The notes beneath the pieces are model-generated. The model was not told the origin of the DNA. It did no database searches and was given only the letters and a program-made list of their open reading frames with translations. 64,000 nt of DNA from Clostridia bacterium (GTDB taxonomy: Bacteria > Bacillota > Clostridia > Christensenellales > Borkfalkiaceae): assembly GCA_017624285.1 (NCBI GenBank), contig JAGANI010000042.1, forward strand, positions 1-64,000, in the 5' to 3' direction. This document shows, piece by piece, positions 44,226-52,839 of the stretch (within the stretch, counting starts at the first letter, position 1; the number at the start of each line of letters is the position of its first letter). The position numbers and the translations under genes are program-made.

Positions 44226-44654
44226 ATGACTAAAGCTGAAATTGCAAAAAACTATTTTTTAGAAGGCTATAACTGCTCGCAAGCGGTTGCACTTGCATTT
44301 ATGGACGAGCTTAATTTAAGCAAAGATGATATCGCCGCGTTAACCATTGGTCTTGGTGGTGGTCTTGCCAGACTTAGGCTTACTTGTGGTGCAGTTTCCG
44401 CTATGGCGATAGTTATTAGCTACGTTAAGTGCAAAAATTTATCTAAACTTGACGCTTATACCATCATCCAAAAAGCTTGTAAGGAATTCACTGATGAAGT
44501 CGGCACACTAATATGTGGCGAGCTTTTAGAAGGCGTACCCGTTAAACCCGGTATAGCCCCCGAAGAACGCACGCCTGAGTATTATAAAAAACGCCCGTGC
44601 GCAGAACTTGTTGCGCTTGCCGCAAGTATTGCCGAAAAGTATATCAACGATTAA
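44226..44654 (+). CDS. C_GCAxxG_C_C family redox-type protein
   Basis: A 142-residue protein with the family pattern: YNCSQAVALAF at the N terminus, GGGLARLRLTCGAVSA in the middle, then later single cysteines (KACKE, LICGELL, RPCAEL). The role is not established; conserved cysteines suggest metal or redox binding. AAGGAGG precedes the ATG. It follows the radical SAM gene by 13 bases. Confidence 0.88.
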   Translation: MTKAEIAKNYFLEGYNCSQAVALAFMDELNLSKDDIAALTIGLGGGLARLRLTCGAVSAMAIVISYVKCKNLSKLDAYTIIQKACKEFTDEVGTLICGELLEGVPVKPGIAPEERTPEYYKKRPCAELVALAASIAEKYIND

Positions 44655-44666
44655 TTTTAAAATAAA

Positions 44667-44696
44667 AAAAGACGCTTTTTTAATTAAGCGTCTTTT
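44667..44696. terminator. Bidirectional terminator
   Basis: Hairpin AAAAGACGCTT...AAGCGTCTTTT between the convergent 44226 gene and tetR. Confidence 0.75.
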
Positions 44697-44763
44697 AATT
44701 TTCTAAAATGTCGTAAAAACAACGTACGTACGTCATTTTTTTGCACAAAATAGCGTTAAGCAA

Positions 44764-45336
44764 TTATTTTGTTAGCATTGATTCTATCATAGGATAAACG
44801 ACTTTTTTGATTTTAGCGATGTATTCTTCATCCTCTAAAAGACAATAATAGTCGGTTGCACCAACTAAAATATGGAAAATTGAATCGACGTGTTCCATAC
44901 TTTGGTTATACTTATCACAAATTTTTTTCTTACAAATTTCATACTTGTCGTGTAACGGCGTGATAAATTTTTTAATCTTTTGTCTATAATTAGGACTAAC
45001 TACTACTTGGTATAAAAACCTAACTTCCTCACGCACGGAATAACACTCTTTAATAACGTTATCGATATTAGTAATGATATCGCCGTCGGAATCAATTACG
45101 TTACGAACTATCATATCTGCAATCATATCGATACTTCTTGCAGCGCATGCGAGAACAATTTCTTCCTTAGAAGCGAAATAATCGTACATAACCTTAGGGT
45201 TAACCCTTGCGCTTTTACAAAGTTTACTTATAGAAGTAGCCTCGATACCGCCCGCTGAAAACGCCTTACGGCAGCAATCAATAATATTATTCTTTTTTAA
45301 CGAACGTCTTGCTTCAAGTTCAACTTTATCGTTCAT
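44764..45336 (-). CDS. TetR-family transcriptional regulator
   Basis: A 190-residue regulator. The N-terminal helix-turn-helix (residues 12-58; CCRKAFSAGGIEATSISKLCKSARVNPKVMYDYFASKEEI) is typical; the C-terminal ligand domain is unassigned. AGGAGG lies five bases before ATG. Its own promoter carries a palindrome that could be its operator. No transporter gene lies next to it. Confidence 0.92.
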   Translation of the reverse strand: MNDKVELEARRSLKKNNIIDCCRKAFSAGGIEATSISKLCKSARVNPKVMYDYFASKEEIVLACAARSIDMIADMIVRNVIDSDGDIITNIDNVIKECYSVREEVRFLYQVVVSPNYRQKIKKFITPLHDKYEICKKKICDKYNQSMEHVDSIFHILVGATDYYCLLEDEEYIAKIKKVVYPMIESMLTK

Positions 45337-45352
45337 GTCTTCCTCCTAGGTT

Positions 45353-45406
45353 ATACTTTACAAGTATTTACTATATTATTTTAATATAAACCAAAGGGTT
45401 TGTCAA
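45353..45406 (-). promoter_or_regulatory. tetR promoter and candidate operator
   Basis: Minus-strand TTGACA (45401-45406), 17-base spacer, TAAAAT (45378-45383). Just downstream, 45353-45367 is a perfect 6-3-6 palindrome, ATACTT-TAC-AAGTAT, placed where a repressor would block transcription. Autoregulation is inferred. Confidence 0.6.
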
Positions 45407-45541
45407 TACGTTTTAAAAAAATAACCACTGCAAAAAAAACAAATATCGGATAAATTTATATATCGTTTACGTCCATAGCATTGCAAAAATATAAAATTAT
45501 TATTTATAATACAAAAAGAAATTAGGTGTTTTAATAAAAAG

Positions 45542-45570
45542 TTGACAATATAAAATAATAGTGCTATACT
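45542..45570 (+). promoter_or_regulatory. thrS promoter
   Basis: TTGACA (45542-45547), 17-base spacer, TATACT (45565-45570). Confidence 0.75.
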
Positions 45571-45576
45571 TTAACT

Positions 45577-45808
45577 ACAATTAATAAAAGCAACGACGGA
45601 ACAAGTAGTTTTTATAAAGTGTTTTTTAGAGAGGATGTGGTTGGTGCAAGCATCTAAACATTATAAAAATGAAACCAATCCCGAGCATCAATACGGCAAA
45701 AAGTATTGACGTAAGACTGCGTTAAAGTTTAATTAAGTATAAATTAAGGTGGAACCGCACTTTATTTAAGTGCCCTTAAAACCCAAAGGGGTTTTATGGG
45801 CTTTTTTG
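45577..45808 (+). ncRNA. T-box riboswitch, specifier ACC (Thr)
   Basis: Leader with AGAGAG and GGTTGGTGCAAGC in stem I, specifier ACC at 45674-45676 in GAAACCAATCCCGAG, T-box AAGGTGGAACCGC near 45750, and a terminator hairpin (GCCCTTAAAACCC...GGGTTTTATGGGC plus T-run). It controls thrS directly downstream, and serves here as the internal reference for reading the other leaders. Confidence 0.96.
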
Positions 45809-45825
45809 TTTTAAAGGAGTAAAAA

Positions 45826-47592
45826 ATGAAAGTTATCTTAAACGACGGCACGGTTAGAGAAGCTGTTTCTAAAGAAGAAGAATTACACGTAATAAAGCAC
45901 ACCGCTGCGCACGTTATGGCACAAGCGATAAAAAGACTTTACCCGCATGCAGACTTCGGCTACGGCCCTGCTACCGAAAAGGGTTTTTATTACGACGTTG
46001 ACCTTGGCGATACCAAACTTACCGACGAAGACCTTTTATCTATCGAAAAGGAAATGAAAAAGATTGTAAAAGAAAATCTTCCGATAAAATCATTTATACT
46101 ACCAAGGGATGAAGCAATACGCCTTATGCAAGACCGTGGCGAAAACTATAAAGTTGAGCATATTGGTGATTTAGACGAGGACGTACCTATCAGTTTTTAC
46201 CAACAAGGTGAATATATCGATATGTGCGTAGGTCCACACCTTACCTATACAAAAGCGCTTAAAGCGTTTAAAATTACACAACAATCAGGCGCTTACTGGA
46301 AGGGCGATAAAAACAATAAAATGCTTACCCGTATTAATGGTATAGCATTTCCCTCGCAGGAAGAACTTGATGCATACGTACGCCTTTTAGAAGAAGCTGA
46401 ACGTCGCGACCATAGAAAAATCGGTAAAGAAATGAACCTTTTTATGTTGCTTGACGAAGGTCCAGGCTTTCCCTTCTTTTTACCAAAAGGTATGCTTTTG
46501 AAAAACGAGCTTATTTCTTATTGGAGGGATATCCATTACGCAAACGGCTATGTAGAAGTACAAACCCCGCTTATTATGAACAGAAAACTTTGGGAAACAA
46601 GCGGGCATTGGGATCACTACAAAGACAATATGTATTCTACCACGATTGATGATGAAACTTATTGTATTAAACCGATGAACTGCCCCGGTGGCGTGTTAGT
46701 GTATAGATCGCAATTACACAGTTATCGTGATTTACCTCTTAGAGTTGGTGAACTTGGTACGGTACACCGCCACGAACTTAAAGGCGCGCTACACGGTTTA
46801 TTTAGGGTACGTTGCTTTACGCAAGACGATGCGCATATATTTATGCGTAAAGACCAAATCCCTGATGAAATTGCAGGGGTTGTACACCTTATTAACCAAG
46901 TTTACGAAAAATTTGGCTTTAAGTATTTTATAGAACTTTCCACACGTCCTGAAAACAGCATGGGTTCGGACGAAGATTGGGAATCCGCAACCAACGGCTT
47001 AAAAACGGCACTTGATAAACTTGGCTTAAATTACGTTATTAACGAGGGCGACGGCGCTTTCTACGGGCCAAAAATCGACTTCCACTTAGAAGATAGCTTA
47101 GGTAGAACTTGGCAATGTGGTACGATACAGTTAGACTTCCAAATGCCTATCAACTTTGGGCTTGAATACGTTGACGAAACTGGTGAAAAACAACGCCCCA
47201 TAATGATACACAGGGTTTGCTTTGGCTCTATCGAGCGTTTTATTGGTATCTTAACCGAACACTTTGCAGGTAAATTCCCTGCATGGTTAGCACCCGTTCA
47301 AGCAAAGGTTTTATTGGTATCCGAAAAAAGTGCTGAATACGGCGACAAGGTTTACGAAGCAATTAAAAACGCAGGTATCCGTACCGAAATTGATAAACGT
47401 AATGAAAAAATCGGCTATATGATACGTGAAGCACAATTTGTTGAAAGAGTGCCTTATATCGTAATTATCGGCGCTAAAGAAGTTGAAACCAACACTATTT
47501 CTGTAAGAGAACGCGATACCAACCAAACTATTACATGCACGCTTGATGAGTTTATCGCCAGACTTAAAAAAGAAACTATTGAAAGAATTTAA
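45826..47592 (+). CDS. thrS: Threonyl-tRNA synthetase lacking the TGS domain
   Basis: Charges tRNA-Thr. Editing (SAD) domain at about residues 25-200 (HTAAHVMAQAIKRLYP, CVGPHLTYTKALKAFKI), class II core (MNCPGG, RHELKGALHGLFRVR, motif 3 HRVCFGSIERFIG) and C-terminal anticodon domain. At 588 residues it is about 50 shorter than usual: after MKVILNDGTVREA it goes straight to the editing domain, so most of the N-terminal TGS domain is missing. AAAGGAG lies before the ATG. Confidence 0.97.
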   Translation: MKVILNDGTVREAVSKEEELHVIKHTAAHVMAQAIKRLYPHADFGYGPATEKGFYYDVDLGDTKLTDEDLLSIEKEMKKIVKENLPIKSFILPRDEAIRLMQDRGENYKVEHIGDLDEDVPISFYQQGEYIDMCVGPHLTYTKALKAFKITQQSGAYWKGDKNNKMLTRINGIAFPSQEELDAYVRLLEEAERRDHRKIGKEMNLFMLLDEGPGFPFFLPKGMLLKNELISYWRDIHYANGYVEVQTPLIMNRKLWETSGHWDHYKDNMYSTTIDDETYCIKPMNCPGGVLVYRSQLHSYRDLPLRVGELGTVHRHELKGALHGLFRVRCFTQDDAHIFMRKDQIPDEIAGVVHLINQVYEKFGFKYFIELSTRPENSMGSDEDWESATNGLKTALDKLGLNYVINEGDGAFYGPKIDFHLEDSLGRTWQCGTIQLDFQMPINFGLEYVDETGEKQRPIMIHRVCFGSIERFIGILTEHFAGKFPAWLAPVQAKVLLVSEKSAEYGDKVYEAIKNAGIRTEIDKRNEKIGYMIREAQFVERVPYIVIIGAKEVETNTISVRERDTNQTITCTLDEFIARLKKETIERI

Positions 47593-47623
47593 TAAATTTT
47601 AATATTTATAAGGAGAGAAAATT

Positions 47624-47866
47624 ATGGCAAATAAACGTTTTAAAATTATCCACAAAGAAAAAGGCATTAAGGTATTGTTAGATCTAGAAACAGGCGCAAC
47701 CTATCTTTACGTATCCGACGGTTACGGTGGTGGCGTTACTGCGCTTTTAGGTAGTGACGGCAATCCGATGATTCTTAACCCGATTGAGTTTGACAAAAAC
47801 AAGAAAAAAGAGTTTGAAAAGTCTGAAAAGTTGGCAAAACAAGCTGTAGAAGCTGAAACAAAATAA
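47624..47866 (+). CDS. DUF6440-like small protein
   Basis: An 80-residue protein: VLLDLETGATYLYVSDGYGGGVTALLGSDGNPMI resembles the DUF6440 family, followed by a charged helical tail. The function is unknown. AAGGAGAG precedes the ATG. It follows thrS by 31 bases and could be cotranscribed. Confidence 0.75.
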   Translation: MANKRFKIIHKEKGIKVLLDLETGATYLYVSDGYGGGVTALLGSDGNPMILNPIEFDKNKKKEFEKSEKLAKQAVEAETK

Positions 47867-47891
47867 CTTAAACGTAACTAAAAACAAAAAT

Positions 47892-47915
47892 AGCCCCCAA
47901 ACGGGGGCTGTTTTT
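47892..47915. terminator. Bidirectional terminator
   Basis: Hairpin AGCCCCC-AAAC-GGGGGCT (47892-47909) with T-run on the plus strand, between the convergent DUF6440 and HNH genes. Confidence 0.8.
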
Positions 47916-47923
47916 ATTATGAT

Positions 47924-48772
47924 TTAATATGAATCACCTTTTAATTTATTACAACGCCTACATAAGGTTTGTAAGTTATCATAGGTGGTTTTACCTCCTT
48001 TTGCAATAGGCTTGATATGGTCGATTTCTAGATTTTCCATTTTAAAACGTCTGCCACACATACGGCATCTATAACCATCCCTTTGGTAAATAGAAAACCT
48101 CATTTTATTAGACACCTTTGCCCTTTCTACACGGCAAATTGCATCCCAAATACCCCTGTCGCAATAAAAGCCCCTATCTTGATTATTTAACATATCAATC
48201 AACTGATTTATTCGCCCACCAGTAAAAACACCACTCTTTTTACTGCAAACTTCACCACTCATTTTTGCGTATGCTAAAGATACGTTTATAGCGAAAACAG
48301 TAGTGGGTTTAAGAATTTTGCTATTAAATAATTTTCTTTCTATCTTTAATAAGTATTCAATATTCAACTTACCAACTTCACTTTCATACTTGCCAAAGCT
48401 CGAAATAGCTTTTACTTCTTTTTTATACTCGGTAAGCTTTATAACGTTATTACTTACGCCCAGTATTTCTTTTGAAACGTTATAACGATTAAACTGCAAA
48501 TTATAAATTAAATAATCTTCTGGAGAAACCGTACCGTAAAAAACATCGTTATCGTAGGTGTGGGATAAATCGTAATTTTTTGATACTTCGTAAAACTTAT
48601 ATCTCCTATTTAACTCCACTAAATTTTTTAGCGCAATACTGTTTACTTTTACAAAAGCAACGTGATCGTTACGCTTTTTTATAAAAAAAAGTAAAAGTGG
48701 TAGCCCTATAAATAAGCATAAACACGTTATGACTAAAAATACTATTAAAAAAACTTTTATATCAATGCCCAT
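47924..48772 (-). CDS. Membrane-anchored HNH endonuclease-like protein
   Basis: A 282-residue protein. One N-terminal transmembrane segment (about 6-30), a helical middle region with no recognised domain, and a C-terminal HNH domain: YRCRMCGRRF, LEIDHIKPIAKGG, DNLQTLCRRCNKLKG. The two CxxC pairs and the DH-N-C arrangement are intact. The membrane anchor with an HNH domain is unusual. It follows the lysR gene by 18 bases. The role is unknown. Confidence 0.8.
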   Translation of the reverse strand: MGIDIKVFLIVFLVITCLCLFIGLPLLLFFIKKRNDHVAFVKVNSIALKNLVELNRRYKFYEVSKNYDLSHTYDNDVFYGTVSPEDYLIYNLQFNRYNVSKEILGVSNNVIKLTEYKKEVKAISSFGKYESEVGKLNIEYLLKIERKLFNSKILKPTTVFAINVSLAYAKMSGEVCSKKSGVFTGGRINQLIDMLNNQDRGFYCDRGIWDAICRVERAKVSNKMRFSIYQRDGYRCRMCGRRFKMENLEIDHIKPIAKGGKTTYDNLQTLCRRCNKLKGDSY

Positions 48773-48790
48773 TTTGGAACTTCCTTAAAA

Positions 48791-49654
48791 TTATCTGTTT
48801 TTTAGATATGCTTTTACGTAGTCGTAAAAAATCCTAGTAATATCAGAGTGGGTTTCCGTCTTATGGTAGTAAACGACTATCTCACGTAAGCAAACGGGGT
48901 CGGAAATCGGCACTAAAACTACGTCGTTAGTCATAAGTTTACCCCAAGTGTATTCTGGCCAAAACCCTATACCAACACTAGCGCCGATAAGGTTTTTTAC
49001 CGCTGCAGGGCTATCCGACTCAAACACGGTATGTGGTTTAAAACCTGCTTGCGCGCAAAAATTATCGCAAAGCGCCCTAAACTTTTTAGAACCTGCTAAA
49101 CTGACAAAGCCTTCCTTAGAAACGTCTGAAAGTTTAACACTACTCATGTTAGCGTAAACGGAATTTTTAGGCACGGCTAAAAAGATCTTTTCTTCCATGA
49201 CGGAAAAATCTTTACCATCGAAAAAATCCGCAGTACTAGCGCCCGTTGTTATGGTGATATCACAGCCGTCCTCGTCTTCTTTTTGAATAAGTTGAAATAT
49301 AGTATCGGGATAATCTTTTTTAAAACTAATGACGATATCCGTTACTATTGACGAAGCCGCTAAAACCTTTACCTTTATTTTGTTATTAACTACGTTTGAA
49401 AGCGAACGGATTTCAGCAGGTAAATTATCAAATATAGGAAAAACGTTTTCTAACTTGTTTTTTAAATAATCACCATATTCTGTAAGTAAAACGTTCCTAC
49501 CCTTACGGACGAATAGTTTTACACCAAGCTCGTCTTCTAAACTTTTGATAGCCTTTGTTAATGCGGGTTGAGCAATTTTTAATTCTTCAGCCGCTTTTGT
49601 AATATGCTCTAACTTAGCGGACACGTAAAAATATTTTAATTTTGTTAACTCCAT
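48791..49654 (-). CDS. LysR-family transcriptional regulator
   Basis: A 287-residue LysR regulator: helix-turn-helix at residues 1-60 (LKYFYVSAKLEHITKAAEELKIAQPALTKAIKSLE) and effector-binding domain behind. GGAG lies before ATG. A good promoter and a palindrome lie upstream. Target unknown; the HNH gene directly downstream may be cotranscribed. Confidence 0.92.
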   Translation of the reverse strand: MELTKLKYFYVSAKLEHITKAAEELKIAQPALTKAIKSLEDELGVKLFVRKGRNVLLTEYGDYLKNKLENVFPIFDNLPAEIRSLSNVVNNKIKVKVLAASSIVTDIVISFKKDYPDTIFQLIQKEDEDGCDITITTGASTADFFDGKDFSVMEEKIFLAVPKNSVYANMSSVKLSDVSKEGFVSLAGSKKFRALCDNFCAQAGFKPHTVFESDSPAAVKNLIGASVGIGFWPEYTWGKLMTNDVVLVPISDPVCLREIVVYYHKTETHSDITRIFYDYVKAYLKNR

Positions 49655-49667
49655 AATTCTCCATTTA

Positions 49668-49724
49668 ATAACAAATAGTTATAATTTACATAATAATTAT
49701 ATATTTTACAATATCTATTGTCAA
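49668..49724 (-). promoter_or_regulatory. lysR promoter and candidate operator
   Basis: Minus-strand TTGACA (49719-49724), 17-base spacer, TATAAT (49696-49701). Downstream, ATAAC-AAATA-GTTAT (49668-49682) is a 5-5-5 palindrome with the T-N11-A form favoured by LysR proteins, well placed for autorepression. Confidence 0.6.
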
Positions 49725-49835
49725 GTGTTATAATAGTGCCGTTATCTAGGTTATTTATTTTTTTTATAATCATTTAACGTTGTAGATTAAATTAAAACAT
49801 CCACTTATTCGTGTCTTTTTATTTCCTTTTATTAA

Positions 49836-49870
49836 AGTTAAAGCACACCCTTTTGGGGTGTGCTTTAACT
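49836..49870. terminator. Terminator after the secB-like gene
   Basis: Long inverted repeat AGTTAAAGCACACCC...GGGTGTGCTTTAACT. It lies just past the stop of the SecB-like gene on the minus strand. Confidence 0.65.
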
Positions 49871-49891
49871 ATTTACTAAATAAGTTATTAA

Positions 49892-50305
49892 CTAGTTCAT
49901 AAACGCTTCTATCCTATCTTCTGGAAAAAGCGGTTCGGACAAAGATGGCAAAACAAAGGGACTAACAAAACTTAACGCCGTTAAATTATTTACCGATGCG
50001 CGAAGGTATGCGTAAATCTCTTTAGTAGCTTCTACCACAAACTTCTTTTCGGAAAAATCATCAGGAATATCCGTTTCGTAAACCCCTGTTAAACTAACGA
50101 TAATTTCAAACGGTTTAGGTTCGGTTTCGGTTGACTCTACCTTAACGGTCAAGTTAACAAACTTTATCGATTTATTTGCGATTAACGTTTTAACTTCTCT
50201 AGAAAATTTTGGTTTAATTTCTATCTTTTGACCCGGTTCGATTTTAACCGTGGTCTTTTTAAATGAAAGTTCTTCTGTTGTAATGCCTTTTAAACTGTAT
50301 TTCAT
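49892..50305 (-). CDS. SecB-like protein
   Basis: A 137-residue β-rich protein. The end of the chain, EIYAYLRASVNNLTALSFVSPFVLPSL, matches the SecB-fold C-terminal region (helix then hydrophobic proline-rich segment), and EIIVSLTGVYETD resembles a SecB strand. Such proteins occur outside Proteobacteria as chaperone-like proteins. No toxin-antitoxin partner is visible next to it. The assignment is by fold-level likeness only. Confidence 0.55.
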   Translation of the reverse strand: MKYSLKGITTEELSFKKTTVKIEPGQKIEIKPKFSREVKTLIANKSIKFVNLTVKVESTETEPKPFEIIVSLTGVYETDIPDDFSEKKFVVEATKEIYAYLRASVNNLTALSFVSPFVLPSLSEPLFPEDRIEAFMN

Positions 50306-50352
50306 ATTACCCTCTTTTAACTAAATATATTATAAATTTGATATACGTACTA

Positions 50353-50694
50353 TTATTTTACGTCCTTATTAGCTTTTATACCGTCAGTTAAACCGATAAC
50401 GTTATCAACTGGCATTGAAAACGCTATGCCTTGCCCCGGTGTATTTAAACCAACTGCTTTATATAAAGCGTGTAAAACGTCTTCCTTAATAGAAATGGGA
50501 ACTAAAATCATAACGATTTCCTTTTCAGGTTGAACGGTTATACGGAAGAACTTTTCAGCCTCTTTATTAGCAGTACCTCTTGCATGGAGAATTGTACCAC
50601 CGGTCGCGCCGACTGCTTTAGCAGCTTCCATAACTGATTCAGAATAACCTTCGTTAACTATACATAAAATAAGTTCGTATTTAAACTTTTCCAT
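50353..50694 (-). CDS. PII-like regulatory protein
   Basis: A 113-residue protein with the PII/ferredoxin-like pattern: KYELILCIVNEGYSESVMEAAKAVGATGGTILHARG (the GGTILHARG loop resembles the PII nucleotide-binding region), ending with a GQGIAFSMPVDNVIGL segment. Its start overlaps the stop of the second PII-like gene. Placed next to a DUF1538 transporter-like gene, it probably regulates that protein. The ligand is unknown. Confidence 0.8.
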   Translation of the reverse strand: MEKFKYELILCIVNEGYSESVMEAAKAVGATGGTILHARGTANKEAEKFFRITVQPEKEIVMILVPISIKEDVLHALYKAVGLNTPGQGIAFSMPVDNVIGLTDGIKANKDVK

Positions 50695-51185
50695 TATACA
50701 TCCCCCTTTACGGCGTTTTCGTTATTGGATAAAAACGCGTAAATTGCAGCACCTATTACGCTTGTAAGCGGTATAGTATACGCAATACCTTTACCCTTTT
50801 TTATCGTGCGGAATTTTTCCTCCAACGTGTCTAAAGCCTCGGTTAGCCTTTCTTTTTTTATCAATGAAAATATAACGGCTTTTTCAGACGCAATACCTAA
50901 ATAATCTAAAATTTCCTTATTAGCAGTACCCTCGCCAAAAAGCACCATTTGCATATTGACTTCAAACGAGTGTAAAAGGTCAACGTAAAACTCCGCCTTA
51001 GGGCGCGCAACAATTGTAATTAAAAGTTCTAATTTATTAGAGTTGACTTTGTTTTTTGACCTTTTAGGAGAGTTTTTATCCCCGCCAAGTTTTGATGAAG
51101 ATCTTGTTTTAGCAATTTTTAATTGCTTTTTAGCGCCCGTTTGCAAGGTTTTGGGCTTATTTGATTTTAAACTTAATTCAGCCAT
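50694..51185 (-). CDS. PII-like protein with basic N-terminal tail
   Basis: A 163-residue protein. The first 50 residues are strongly basic and low in complexity (KKQLKIAKTRSSSKLGG and KRSKNKVNSNK), then a PII-like domain (LELLITIVARPKAEFYVDLLHSFEV, LFGEGTANKE, GKGIAYTIPLTSVIGAA). A single-base overlap couples it to the next PII-like gene. The basic tail could bind membrane lipid, nucleic acid or the partner transporter; I cannot tell which. Confidence 0.75.
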   Translation of the reverse strand: MAELSLKSNKPKTLQTGAKKQLKIAKTRSSSKLGGDKNSPKRSKNKVNSNKLELLITIVARPKAEFYVDLLHSFEVNMQMVLFGEGTANKEILDYLGIASEKAVIFSLIKKERLTEALDTLEEKFRTIKKGKGIAYTIPLTSVIGAAIYAFLSNNENAVKGDV

Positions 51186-51192
51186 AATAACC

Positions 51193-52722
51193 TCACATAA
51201 AATTGATAATTTGCTCGTCGTCGTCGGCTAAAATACGTTTTAGTACTAACTTTTCACGCACTTTTTCTGAAACAACTGCCCTAAAGCCTAATACTTGAAT
51301 AGTAATTAAAGGCGTCATAGCGACCATAGCGACCATACCAAAAGCAAGGTTAAGCACTTGGTTTGGATCGGGATAAATAGACGTACATACACCTACTACA
51401 AAAGGTAAAATAAACGTTGAAGTAAGCGGGCCACTTGCTACGCCACCGGAGTCAAATGCGATTGCCGTATACATTTTTGGCACAAAGAAGGATAGCCCTA
51501 ACGAAATACAATAACCCGGCACTAAATACCATAGTATTGAAAAATCGAAAATAATCCTAATAACTGATAAACACACCGAAACGCCAACACCGATAGAAAG
51601 CGCAAGCATCATAGAAGTTTTTGTAACCGTACCACCAGTTATTTCTTCTACCTGTTTATTGAGGACGTGTACGGCAGGTTCTGCCATAACTACTACAAAG
51701 CCCAGTAGGAAAGCAAATAAAATAACGATAGCGTTGCTACCTGCAATTTGTTGACCAATTTTATTGCCAATTGGCATAAAACCAACTTCAACCGACGATA
51801 AGAAAAGCACTAAACCGATAAAGGTATAAACTATACCTACGACTATCTTTTTGATCCTTTGTTTAGGAAGTTTAAGTACAAATATTTGTAATGCCGTAAA
51901 AAACAATACTATAAGACCTAAAGCAATAAGTACTTCCTTTGCTTTTACGCCTATAATATGGAAAATCTCTCCCCCGTTAGCGGGTATTGCATAATTATAT
52001 ACGTCGTAATTTAAGTTATTATTAGCCAAAAGTGATAACACTACAATTGCTAAAACCGGACCGATTGAACATAGCGCAATAAGACCAAAGCTGTTTTCAC
52101 TAGCGTTTTTACCACCGATGGTTGAAGCAACGCCTACGCCTAACGCCATTATAAACGGAACGGTTATAGGGCCTGTCGTTACCCCGCCAGAATCAAATGC
52201 CATAGGTAAAAAAGATGCTTTGCCTGACTCAATTAATATTGCCGAAAGCATAAATAATACCATATAGAAGAACATAAGCAAGGTGGATAAATTCTTTTTA
52301 AAAACAATTTTTAAAATAGAAACCACCAAAAACAACCCTACACCCACGCCTACCGTAACGATAAGCACGGTGGAATCCATAACCTTTTCGACCTGATTTG
52401 CTAAAACGGTTAAATCAGGCTCGGCAACGGTGATAAGCACACCCATAAAAAAGCATACTAAAATTAAAAGCCATAACTTTTTAGACTTGGTTAAACCTGA
52501 GCCAACTTGCTCACCCATAGGGGTCATAGCGATATCTGCGCCCATATTAAACATGCCTATACCAAGTATTAAGACGATGGCGGAAATGGTAAATATTAAA
52601 ATTTCCGTCACGGTTAAATTAATTGCGGGCGTAAAGGATAATATTACTACGATAAGCGTTATTGGAAGAACCGACAAAAGTGATTCTTTAATTTTTGAAA
52701 ATAATATACTAATCATCGGCAC
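51193..52722 (-). CDS. DUF1538 membrane protein with internal duplication
   Basis: A 509-residue membrane protein with about twelve hydrophobic segments and two related halves. AEPDLTVLANQVEKV in the first half matches AEPAVHVLNKQVEEI in the second; FDSGGVTTGPIT matches FDSGGVASGPLT. This is the tandem DUF1538 layout. Some DUF1538 proteins have been proposed as cation/proton antiporters (UmpAB). Two PII-like genes follow at once, which suggests a regulated transporter. GGAG precedes the ATG. Confidence 0.87.
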   Translation of the reverse strand: MPMISILFSKIKESLLSVLPITLIVVILSFTPAINLTVTEILIFTISAIVLILGIGMFNMGADIAMTPMGEQVGSGLTKSKKLWLLILVCFFMGVLITVAEPDLTVLANQVEKVMDSTVLIVTVGVGVGLFLVVSILKIVFKKNLSTLLMFFYMVLFMLSAILIESGKASFLPMAFDSGGVTTGPITVPFIMALGVGVASTIGGKNASENSFGLIALCSIGPVLAIVVLSLLANNNLNYDVYNYAIPANGGEIFHIIGVKAKEVLIALGLIVLFFTALQIFVLKLPKQRIKKIVVGIVYTFIGLVLFLSSVEVGFMPIGNKIGQQIAGSNAIVILFAFLLGFVVVMAEPAVHVLNKQVEEITGGTVTKTSMMLALSIGVGVSVCLSVIRIIFDFSILWYLVPGYCISLGLSFFVPKMYTAIAFDSGGVASGPLTSTFILPFVVGVCTSIYPDPNQVLNLAFGMVAMVAMTPLITIQVLGFRAVVSEKVREKLVLKRILADDDEQIINFM

Positions 52723-52740
52723 TCCTTTTTATTTTTTATT

Positions 52741-52769
52741 ATTATACAATAAAAATAAAAATAAATCAA
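52741..52769 (-). promoter_or_regulatory. DUF1538 operon promoter
   Basis: Minus-strand TTGATT (52764-52769), 17-base spacer, TATAAT (52741-52746). Confidence 0.65.
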
Positions 52770-52815
52770 GATATGTAATATTGTTTTATTTGATTAACAA
52801 TATGTATACAATTTA

Positions 52816-52835
52816 AAAGGGGCTAAATGCCCCTT
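52816..52835 (-). terminator. Terminator after the 52840 gene
   Basis: Hairpin AAAGGGGC-TAAAT-GCCCCTTT followed on the minus strand by T-rich DNA. Confidence 0.7.
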
Positions 52836-52839
52836 TACG

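Noticed and set aside
49892-50305. SecB-like protein as part of a toxin-antitoxin-chaperone module
   Set aside because: No toxin or antitoxin gene lies beside it.
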